Assembly (NCBI RefSeq): GCF_029873635.1
Contig: NC_080417.1
Coordinates: 27,557,682-27,621,681, forward strand
Length of the DNA: 64,000 nucleotides
From: Malania oleifera
Taxonomy: Eukaryota; Streptophyta; Magnoliopsida; Santalales; Ximeniaceae
Direction: 5' to 3'
How positions within the stretch are numbered: the stretch's first letter is position 1; every line of letters starts with the position of its first letter. Below are positions 45,218-53,984 of this stretch, piece after piece. The position numbers and the translations under genes were made by a program. The notes beneath the pieces are model-generated. The model ran no database searches, had not been told where the DNA came from, and saw only the letters and a program-made list of their open reading frames with translations.

Positions 45218-46381
45218 ATCATTTGCAAAAAATTAAGATAAGATTAGGGATTTAGATTAGGGAAATTTCCTCTAAAATTTTGAGAGCTCTATCTTCCCAT
45301 ACTAAGCCAAATACTCTTCCTTTGCTCATTCATTTGAAAAATCTTATTGTGTGAGAGTATTCTTGGGTGATTTTGCAATATTCCTACTTGCTAAAAACTC
45401 TCTTTGATTTATTGCTTGATTAATTTTTATCGAGAGTTTTAGCTTATAGTTTTTCCCCCTGGTTTATTTAATAACTTCATTGTGTGGGGAAAACTTTGAG
45501 GCTTATGGATTCTTGCATAGATATTGCAAGGTACCTTAGCCCGTATTTTTGTGTGCGAAATATTTTACAAAGCTTGATTTCAAACAACTTTAGTGCTTTA
45601 TACAATTTTAGAAAATATTTTTTAAGTTCCTTTGAATATTATAGATAGCATCTTTGAAACACTAATCTGATATTGAGATTCGATATACTTTACTTTCAAA
45701 GATTAGCTTGTTTGAACACTTTGTGCATACTTGAGATTATCATTGTACTGAGTGTAGATTGTACACATATACACCCTTGAGCTTATAATTTCTACATGTT
45801 TGGTGTGCGTTATTGTAGTACATATCTGGTTGTGTAAGAAGTGTTTGTTTGTACAAAAATTTTCATATTTGTTGTATTCTAGGCGTGGACCTGGAGAGGG
45901 AGACTAGTCCTGTTGAATAGTCCTGGATTGGCTTAGACCTGATTAGGAAAGTTAGGTGCACCATCCTAGTAAGGTATAAGTTGAGGTCAACCCCACTAAC
46001 GAACTTGGTTGTAAAGGTTGAGGTCGGCCCTGTGCTAATTGACCTGATTGTAACCAATGCCACTCCATCCGTTAAGTGAGCATTAGTGGAATTTTCGTGC
46101 TTACGAGTTAGAGGCGGGGACGTAGGCATAATTGGTCGAACCCCATTAACATATCGTGTGTGCACTGTTTATATTTCTGTAATTTATATTTTCGCACGTA
46201 TATGTTATATTGTGAATGTTACGCATGATTTACTTTCCACATGTTATATTTATTTGTGCATATTGGAACTGCATAGACAAACCCTAAGTTTTTGTAATAT
46301 TGGTTGTTGGATTAGTTGAACCTAGGGAGAAATTTTAAAATTTCAATTCGCCCCCCTCTTGGGAATACACCAAAGCTAACA
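44271..46381 (+). repeat. Element C 3' LTR
   Basis: TGTTGACCCTATGGG to CTAACA, 2111 bp, uninterrupted. Palindrome array at about 44545-45060 (GGGCGACCGAAC, GGTCGATCGAAC, AGTCGACC), an (AT)n TATA region at 45178-45214, C-run motif at 46349-46363. The 125-codon frame at 44719-45096 spans the palindrome array and is not a gene. Confidence 0.9.
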
Positions 46382-47499
46382 CCCAACGTGTCCCCAATGG
46401 CTATAATTCTTCCTAACTCTATAAATACCTCCTCATTTGAAAAATTAAGCAATGATTAGGGTTTTAGATTAGCCAAATTTCTCTAAAAACTTTATTGGGA
46501 AAAATCTTTCCTACTTCCATATTTTTCATACTTATTGCCAAAATCTCTTCTACATACTCATCTTGCCTTTTATTTTGAGAGAGATTAGTGTTTTATATTC
46601 ACCTAGCATGTTTTAACTCTCCCTCATTTTATTTGATTGTATGTTGATTTTTTGGAGAGTTGCTTAAGGTTTTTCCCATAATATTTCACTCATAAATATT
46701 GTATTGGGAAAAAAATTTACTTGGCTTAAGATCTTGCATCCTCATTGCAAGATTCATAAGCTTGCTTTGTGTTTTGACAAAAACATTTTTAGCAAGCTTA
46801 ACCCTATCATCTATTGTGCTTCACATTTGAAAAATATTATTGTGATAATTGTTTAAGGGTTATAGAGACCTTTTGATTATTCGCATTACAAGCACATTAT
46901 CTTGAAATCAAAAGTTTCACTCCCACATACACACATTGACATACATATTATTGAGAGTTAACACATTAGTTAATGAAATCTCACTTGAACTTAATATCCT
47001 ATCATATGTGAGTGCATAAATTGATTGAGTATAGTGGTACATATCTGCTTAGTGTAAGAAGCATATTTGTTTGTATACAAATTTGATTATCTATTGTATT
47101 CCCTATGTATGGTCGGAAGAGGGAGACTAGCCCTGTGAATAGTCCCAGATTGGCTTTGACCCGGTTAGGAAAGGTAGGTGCACCATCCTGTTAAGGTGAT
47201 GTATTAGGTGTCGCTCCGCCCATTAAGTGAGCTTTAGTGAAATCCCCTTACTTGTGAGCTTGAGGCGGGGACGTGGGTAGTATTGGCCGAACCTCGATAA
47301 TATTTATTGTGTCTCCTTTTAATTTCTGTAATTTAAATTTCAGCACTTGAATGTTTATATTTAATTCTTGATTAAGTTTATAATTGTATAGAAAGACCCT
47401 AGGCTTGTGTAATACTACTTCTGGAATTTGAATTGATCTAGGAAGAAAAATTTTAAATACCCAATTCACCCATCTCTTGGGAATGCACCAATTCCAACA

Positions 47500-48344
47500 T
47501 AACTCACTGCTCCATCTAGAATAATAAATTGGGATTGTCTCCTGTCTAGCACGTGGAGACGTTGATCAAGTCCAAGCAATGCTTGAAGTTATCCGTGTGA
47601 CACGCTTTGTCAACATATCAGCTACATTGTCAGATGTGTAAACCTTCTAAAGAAAAAAAAAAAGTTCACCTAAAACAATCAGTTCCTTGATCCTATGAAA
47701 CCGCATATCAATGCGTTTTGTCCTCACATGATACACCTAATTTTTCGCCAAATAGATGACACTCTGACTATCACACTATAGTCGAACTCCACCTTACCGG
47801 ATACACATCTCCCTGACCATCCTGTAAGCCACAATGCTTCTTTGGCAGCTTCAGCCACTACCATGTACTCCGATTCAGTGGTAAATAAAGCAATGAGTGA
47901 CTGCACCATAGACCTCCAACAAATAAATCCTCCTATAAGGGTGAATACGTACCGTATGGTAAACCTTTTTTCATCCAAGTCTCCTTCATAGTCATCATCC
48001 ACATACCCTACCACTAATGGATCACTCTATTGTATATTGCACGTAATTCCATATTCGGTTGTACCCCTAAAGAACTTGAGAATCCATTTGACTTCATCCC
48101 AATGTTGTCGACCCGAATTCGAAAAGAATTTGCTCACCACATCGACAGCATGTACCAGGTCTGACCTTGTACGTACCATTGCATACATCGGATACCCCAC
48201 AACACTAGCATAGAGGACCTTTGACATATTACGAACCTCATCGTTCATCTTTAGGCACTGGGCAGTAGACACCCTAATCATTCATCTTTTGACATATCAT
48301 AAACCTCATCGTCTGTATTTGGGCATAGGGGATTTTTGACATAT
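47500..48344 (-). pseudogene. Element Z' RT end and RNase H remnant (Tork-like)
   Basis: Minus-strand text: DEVRNMSKVLYASVVGYPMYAMVRTRSDLVHAV (48027-48281), then YVDDDYEGDLDEKRFTIRYVFTLIGGFICWRS and ALFTTESEYMVVAEAAKEALWLTG (47724-48014), an RNase H with stops. Homologous to 1603-2230 in element Z. Above 48281 a phrase (CATATCATAAACCTCATCGTC) partly repeats the preceding one. The coding text then passes directly into LTR sequence, so gag and most of pol are deleted. Confidence 0.8.
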
Positions 48345-48503
48345 CTCTGAAACTGTCGACGATTTGATACTGAAAACAAATCGTCGCTCATAGGTCGACC
48401 AAACAATCGACGATTTAATCTTACAACTAACTTTCTTGTTCTTTGCATTACTATGCTTCTCCTGTGCATGCGTTCCCCTAAAGTATGAGTCACATCTTCA
48501 ACA
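48345..48503 (-). repeat. Partial Tork LTR of Z'
   Basis: Matches 25950-26112 of the Tork LTR, including CTTTCTTGTTCTTTGC and the GTCGACGATTT palindromes. Minus-strand start TGTTGAAGATGTGACTC near 48503. Confidence 0.7.
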
Positions 48504-49330
48504 ATAAGTATATGTGTATATATTTTTAGTTTGCATGTAAAAAAAGGAAAAAAAAAAATCTTTTTCATTAATAATATAATTACACTGCACATGCTTACTC
48601 AAATTAGAAGTCGTATTCCCTCAACATAGGTTTCTTTATTATAGAGGTTAATGCACAAGGGCAGTTCGAAAATTGTCCGTGCCCGCTTGCCTCCTATGCC
48701 AAATTAATCTCACACTTATTATATACTTTTCGCGTAAAACCTATTATTATAAAATTTTTAGTAGATAGCCGATCTCAACATGATTCACAACTCATCCAAA
48801 AATATCATGCTCCTTCTCAATTTCTCTTTGATCGAAAAAAATTTCACTCAATTATTGTTTTTTTCTTTTTTTGAGTAAATTATTAATTTCCTGACTATAA
48901 TTATTAATTAGTCTGCCGGTGTCACGCCTAACACATTCCACAAAGTCCCAACGTGCTCTTGTGATTTTGGGCGCAGCGACATGCCAAGTTTTTGGCTAGC
49001 AGGCATCTTAAGATGATCCATAATTACCATTCAAATTAAATGTAATTAGAGCATAATTTTTAGCTCATTTATAGTTTGTTAATCTGCTTATCATTCTTTG
49101 GTGGCAGACGGCTACTGTGTGAATGTGGTATCATTCAAAGAAAGACGAAGAGGTCTGCAGTCTCCACCATGGTCTCGACTTCCATGATTTTTCTCCCTTG
49201 AGGGACCAGCGCCACCATCACCCCCAACCCAGACGCATAAATACATTAAATTTTTTTTTAAAAAAAAAAAAGAGCTTGTCATCTTTACGACCTAGCTGAC
49301 GGTTACACTTTGCGAAATCCAAAATCTCCA
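48504..49330. other. Intergenic DNA upstream of the ELO-like gene
   Basis: Low-copy-looking sequence with no recognised repeat or gene. An A/T-run pair (T9 then A13) lies at 49249-49272. It probably holds the upstream promoter of the gene at 49458. Confidence 0.5.
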
Positions 49331-49340
49331 TTATAAAAAA
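49331..49340 (+). promoter_or_regulatory. Candidate TATA box of the ELO-like gene
   Basis: TTATAAAAAA about 120 bp before the start codon. It is followed by pyrimidine-rich sequence typical of plant core promoters. Confidence 0.6.
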
Positions 49341-49412
49341 GCCAGCCATTCATCTCCTTATTTTAATCCTCTCCCCCTCTATCCCTCCCCAGCTTCCTTC
49401 ACCTGCTACTCC

Positions 49413-49440
49413 TCTCACTCTCTCTCTCTCTCTCTCTTCT
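49413..49440 (+). repeat. (CT)n in the 5' leader
   Basis: A CT-rich tract ending 18 bp before the ATG; common in plant 5' untranslated regions and core promoters (Y patch). Confidence 0.8.
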
Positions 49441-49457
49441 GAAAAGAAAAGGACAAT

Positions 49458-50375
49458 ATGTTGCAGAAGGACTCATCTCCGCCGTCCGTTCTTTCTCTCA
49501 TCTCATCACCATCGGACATGAGGAAGACGATTCAGGGCTTAAACTACTGGCTATCGGAGCACCCGTCAATAATCCGGTTCAGGTGGGGTGACAACCAGTC
49601 ACTCGGGTCCAACACCTGGGCCTTCCTCTTCGTCTCCATGGCCTCCTACATCGCCTTCTCCCTCTTCCTCCACCTCCTGCTCGCCCTGTTCCGCCGCCGG
49701 CGGCCCGTCCCCCTGGGCCCCATCCCTGCCGTCCACAGCCTCTTCATGGCCCTCGCCTCCGCCACCATCTTCGTCGGAATCCTCCTCTCCGCGGCCGCCG
49801 AGATCCGCGAGACCCGCTGGTTCTGGCGTCGGTCGAAGACCCCACTCCAGTGGCTGCTCTGCTTTCCCCTGGGGACGCGCCCCTCGGGCCGGGTCTTCTT
49901 CTGGTCCTACCTGTTCTACCTCTCCCGGTTCCTGCACATGCTGCGTACATTCATCGCCATCCTACGACGTCGTAAGCTGACCTTCTTCCGGCTCTTCAAC
50001 CACTCCATCCAGCTGTTCACGGCGTTCATGTGGCTGGAGTTCTCGCAGTCGTTCCAGGTGCTGGCGATCCTCTCGACGACGTCGGTTTACTCGGTGGTAT
50101 ACGGGTACAGGTTCTGGACCCAAATCGGGTTGCGGGGTGCGTGCTTCCCGTTGGTGGAGAATTGCCAGATGCTGGCGCTGGGCTGCAATCTGGTGTGGCA
50201 CGTGGGGGTGTTTCTGGTGCATTTCATGATTAAGGGGGACTGCAATGGAATTGAGGCGTGGGTTTTCAATTCCGTGTTGAACTGCGCGATTCTGCTGCTG
50301 TTCTTGAAATTCTATGCGAGGAATATGCAGACGATGAAGGTGGAGAAGACTGTTAAAGATAACACGGATAACTGA
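49458..50375 (+). CDS. ELO/GNS1-SUR4 family membrane protein, degenerate histidine box
   Basis: 305 residues, single exon, A at -3 of the ATG. Hydrophobic segments at about 53-78, 88-113, 144-169, 181-218, 236-256 and 269-288 fit a multi-pass endoplasmic-reticulum protein. ELO proteins condense malonyl-CoA with acyl-CoA in very-long-chain fatty acid elongation, and overall order fits: LNYWLSEHP (28-36), VPLGPIPAVHSLFM (84-97), FYLSRFLHMLRT (153-164), RLFNHS (178-183), VVYGYRFW (213-220). The canonical HxxHH box reads RLFNH, keeping one His, and the SKxxELxDT-type motif reads SRFLHMLRT. Plant ELO-like proteins of the Arabidopsis At1g75000 type are, from memory, the closest match and are also diverged there. 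Catalytic activity is therefore uncertain. The coding region is very GC-rich over its first two thirds; reading frames on the other strand are shadows. It is the only intact gene in the window. Confidence 0.9.
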   Translation: MLQKDSSPPSVLSLISSPSDMRKTIQGLNYWLSEHPSIIRFRWGDNQSLGSNTWAFLFVSMASYIAFSLFLHLLLALFRRRRPVPLGPIPAVHSLFMALASATIFVGILLSAAAEIRETRWFWRRSKTPLQWLLCFPLGTRPSGRVFFWSYLFYLSRFLHMLRTFIAILRRRKLTFFRLFNHSIQLFTAFMWLEFSQSFQVLAILSTTSVYSVVYGYRFWTQIGLRGACFPLVENCQMLALGCNLVWHVGVFLVHFMIKGDCNGIEAWVFNSVLNCAILLLFLKFYARNMQTMKVEKTVKDNTDN

Positions 50376-50700
50376 TTTTGAGTTTTGAGTGGTGTCAATT
50401 TCATTCTGCCTGGAGGTCTTTTTCCATCCGTCTGGCAGTTCAGGCTTTTGGCCTTGCTCAAAAAAAGAGAAAGCTAAACAAGTTGTTTAATTTCGCACTA
50501 AAAAATTATCTATTTTTTTTTTTTTCTAAAGACAATTTGAGTGATGGGGAATGGGGATTTACTCGTCCTGCAATCTGGACTTTTTAGGCAAAAATATTAC
50601 CACTTTTCTTCCCCCTTTATTTCTTCTTTTTATTTATTTAATCTCACCAAAGAGTGTCAAATCTTAGCTAATTTTAATTTTTAAAAATAAAATAAATATT
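50376..50700 (+). other. 3' untranslated region and candidate poly(A) signals
   Basis: AT-rich sequence after the stop with a T-run at 50514-50525. AATAAAATAAAT at about 50686-50697 offers polyadenylation signals. Confidence 0.5.
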
Positions 50701-50859
50701 AAAAAAACTAAAATTTTTATTATACTAAAATAAAATTATATTTTTTTTCATATTTAAGTACTTCGGTTGTATTTAGATTGTGGAACATGAATTCTTAAAA
50801 ATAATATGACTATTATTATAGATTTTCGACCGTCTATGCATATACAAAAAGAAAAAAAA

Positions 50860-51090
50860 AAGTAGGTTATTATAAATAAATAATAATGTAAAATATTTTA
50901 TCAATTTATAATAAATGTAAAAAAGGGGAAAAAAAAAGTATGTCACTGTATCTAAATTATATTGCAAGAAACTTAATGAATTTATAACAATAAATGTAAA
51001 AAGGGGGGGGGGGGGGAAGAGTATGTTATTGTCACTAAATAATATTGCAAAATACTTTATGAATTTATAACAACAAATGTAAAAGAAATA
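50860..51090. repeat. Tandem repeat, about three units of 70-80 bp
   Basis: Each unit contains GTATGT-A-TGT, an AAAT-ATATTGCAA-A block, TTTAT-AATTTATAACAA-AAATGTAAAA and a G/A-rich end. Units start near 50862, 50938 and 51020. The G-run at 51003-51016 lies in the second unit end. Confidence 0.75.
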
Positions 51091-51141
51091 TATATTCCCA
51101 AATTTTGCCATCAAGTTAAATTTTACATTCTTTTCGGGGAT

Positions 51142-51428
51142 TCGTTTGGATCAAGAATTTTGTTTGAAGAAAAGAAAGGAAAATAATGAGAAAATTCATT
51201 TTTTGCTATATTTTCTCTTTATATCAAATACTACTAAAAATAAAAATTTGTTATAATAAGATTAAGAATTAAGAAAAACCAAACCTTGATAAGGTATAAA
51301 ATCAAATTTTTGAAGATTTGGTGTATTTTTATTTTATTTTTCATTTTATTTGATAATCAAATATAAAAAGTGGATACATTTAAATTTTACTTTCTTTTCT
51401 TTAAATATTTTTCAAGTTCCAAACGAGA
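51142..51428. mobile_element. Possible MITE-like foldback element
   Basis: ATTCGTTTGGATCAAGAA at the left is inverted, imperfectly, by TTTTCAAGTTCCAAACGAG at the right, enclosing about 290 bp of AT-rich DNA. No clear target duplication; superfamily not assigned. Confidence 0.35.
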
Positions 51429-51839
51429 CTTCTTATTCCTCATTGAATAGCATAAGGTAAGTTTTAACATGAGTCAGTTAGTTCAAAATTATTACATCAT
51501 ATACATTTTTCTTACATTTTTATTGCATTCATTGCATTCCTAGTAATAATCATTCTGCAAACCAAACATAAAGTTTGGACCTTGAATTTAAATTTATTTT
51601 GATTAAGAAAAATACAATACAAAACTTATGTACATACTTTCATAAAAATTCATGCATTCCAATTCAAAATATGGAATTCATGCTTTGAATACAACCTTGG
51701 GTTTATTATGAGAATATGAATTTGAGGCCTTAAATTCATGTGAATGCAAAAATTCAATACAATATTGTACTTTTTTATATAATTAAAACCTACCTGAATT
51801 CAATTATGAGATTCAAATTTCAAACTACCAAATCCAAAA
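51429..51839. other. AT-rich intergenic stretch
   Basis: No gene seen. Words such as CATTCCTAGTAATAATCATTC and GAATTCATG recur loosely; nothing identifiable. Confidence 0.5.
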
Positions 51840-52092
51840 TAATTTTTTTTAAAAGAGGCAAATCTATTAAAGGATCGATAAGCAAGAAGCTTCAATCCTC
51901 CCAAGCGAAAGAGAGAAAAGGAAGAGATGGAAGGATGAACTTAATCACCCTCCCAAATCTTGGAATATACATGAAAACACTTTTCAAACCAGATGAGACA
52001 ACAAATGATTGGATCTAATCCAAATGTACAAATTTGATAAACAATTATCAAACACTTTTGTGGCGGGGGAGTAGTTTTCATTGAAAATTCTT

Positions 52093-52430
52093 TCATTCCT
52101 CTCCTTCCAAATTTCCCAGCAAATGAATAGTTGATTCCATCCTTATAAGAATCCCTTTAAGATTTGAAAATTTCCATGTTAAAAACATTGATTTATGATT
52201 ACACGCTCTCTGATACATAGTAGACCAAATCTGCTTGCTAAACTGATGGTGCAGGAAAATGTGGTCGACTCCTTCACTTTCCTTCTTACACAAGACACAC
52301 CTAGGAGCCATCCTCCAACATCTTTTTTTGTAGATTGTCCAAAGTAAGAATATTGTTGTTTATTGCAAGCCAACATAAAACACTCACCTTTGATGAAATT
52401 AAATAATTACACAAGTGATTTTAAAGGATT
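52093..52430 (-). pseudogene. LINE ORF2 C-terminal zinc-binding (zf-RVT) remnant
   Basis: CVLCKKESEGVDHIFLHHQFSKQIWSTMY, the zinc-binding reverse-transcriptase C-terminus of plant LINEs, in two overlapping frames because of a frameshift near 52300. Confidence 0.8.
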
Positions 52431-52552
52431 CTTACATAATTGCAATTGCTCCTGCTAACGTGGTGAGATTAGATGCTTGAAACCGAGAATCTCTGGGATG
52501 TATTAAGAGTCCAAGAACACAAATCTTTTCTCCCCCAATTACGGTTGACATT

Positions 52553-53980
52553 TTATATCATTTTGAACAGCTCCATGACTTTGTCGAAATGAGTGTTACT
52601 ACAGAAAATCAACGTATCATCTGCAAAAGGAAGGTGAGATAATGTGGTTGATTGAGACGAATTATGAAGACAGACTCCCTTCAAAAGATCATTATCCAAG
52701 CCTCTGTGAATCATCTGTGAAAGGGCTTCTACGACAACAACAAAAATAAAATGGGACAATGGATCGCCTTGTCTTAAACCCCTTGTGTTCTTAAAGAAGT
52801 CGGTAGCCCTACCATTGACCAAAATAGAGAAAGAGGTCGTTGAGATGCACCAATCTCTCCGGTTTCGCCATTTTCTCCTAAACCCATAATTCTAAGGATG
52901 TTGATGAGGCATTTCCAGTTGACATGGTTAAAGGCCTTATCCAAATCAAGCTTGCACACAAAGCTTTTGATCTTGTTTTTCCGCAGGAAATCTACTTCCT
53001 CATTTACAATCAAATATAGATCAAGAATTTGTCTTCCTTCAACAAAGACCATTTGTTGCTTTGAAATGAGCAAGGGTATGACTTCTTGGATTCTGTTAGA
53101 GAGAACCTTTGCTAGTATTTTATTAAAAAAAAAAAAAAAAAAACCTATAAGACTTATTAGCCTGAAGACCTTGATGTTCTCAGCTTCGCCCTTCTTGGGA
53201 TGGTGCCAATGAATGTGGCATTTAGGCTTTTTTCAAATCTTTCTTTACTATGAAATTCCTTGAAAGCATTAATGAAATCTTCCTTTAACAATCTCCAATA
53301 TTTCTGAATAAAAACAAATGGTGAACCCATCTAGAACATGCAATTTGTCCCGGTCTAACGATGAGACGACTCTCCAAATCTTGTTTTATGAAAATTGCTC
53401 TCGAGATCTTTGTCTTGTCTACTTGATAAGGATGCAATCCCATCCTATTTTAGTCTAGGCCTCCACCCACATGGTTTTTGAAGAATGTCATGGAAGTATT
53501 TTGTGATCTCGAAGTTTATTTAGCTGACCTTGGTCTTCCTTTCTATTCCAATAGTCCACCTCTAATATACCTGAAACCTTAAGCTGTGATTCAGATGTCA
53601 TATACTCTCTGCTTCATTTTTTCAAGTGATCCTTCATGGTCTTTAATTTTTTTGCCAATACATACGATGTTATGCCGCTAAAGTTCATGTCCTCCGACCA
53701 ATCCTCCATTTTTCTCTATAATTGATCTATCATTAACTAGCTATTGTAAAATCTGAAAGAAGCTCTTCCCCATTTCATATCGCCGCAATCCATTATGATA
53801 GGATATGGTTCGAGATACAATAGGTCAATGCCATTTGACTAGTCTGTGGGTAGTTATCCAGCCAGTCCAAAGTAAGTAAGAATCTTTCTAGCCTAGACAT
53901 TATGAGAATATCCTGATTATTGGCCCAGGTGAATTCCGGCTTGCTAAGCGGTAAGTCGATCAGTTCCCATTTGGATATAA
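52553..53980 (-). pseudogene. LINE reverse transcriptase remnant
   Basis: Minus-strand pieces: KQQMVFVEGRQILDLYLIVNEEVDF then KSFVCKLDLDKAFNHVNW with the first catalytic Asp (52850-53073), GLRQGDPLSHFIF (near 52770), and the palm FADDTLIF with FADD at 52616-52627. Region 53100-53980 continues the RT start and the endonuclease-RT linker with many stops. A T-run at 53128-53150 (A-run on the other strand) interrupts it. Confidence 0.85.
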
Positions 53981-53984
53981 AGGT

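Larger units (their letters stand above)
27121..46381 (+). mobile_element. Sirevirus-like element C, no pol, holding D and E
   Basis: Bounded by CCCAA at 27116-27120 and 46382-46386. 5' LTR 27121-40833 (with D and E removed it is 2099 bp), internal 40834-44270 (3.4 kb), 3' LTR 44271-46381 (2111 bp). The near-equal lengths after subtraction confirm the nest. The internal part has a PBS, gag remnant, a foreign LTR-like fragment, 3' noncoding DNA and a PPT, but no protease, integrase, RT or RNase H. Confidence 0.9.
26173..47499 (+). mobile_element. Sirevirus-like solo LTR F, split by element C
   Basis: Two pieces, 26173-27120 and 46387-47499, together about 2.06 kb, with element C between them flanked by CCCAA. 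The left piece starts with (T)TTGAGTCCGATCTC and has the TTTTGAT-CTGACAAAT word common to all Sirevirus-like LTRs here. The right piece has the TATA box (TATAAATA, 46420-46427), the CAATTCACCC-CTCTTGGGA end motif and CCAACA at 47499. Candidate target duplication is imperfect: TGACT (26168-26172) and TAACT (47500-47504). No internal domain lies next to it, so it is a solo LTR. Confidence 0.75.

Noticed and set aside
49599..49980. Long reading frames on the other strand and in other frames across the ELO-like gene
   Set aside because: They are low-complexity Gly/Glu/Arg/Pro/Ser translations caused by the GC-rich codons of the real gene.
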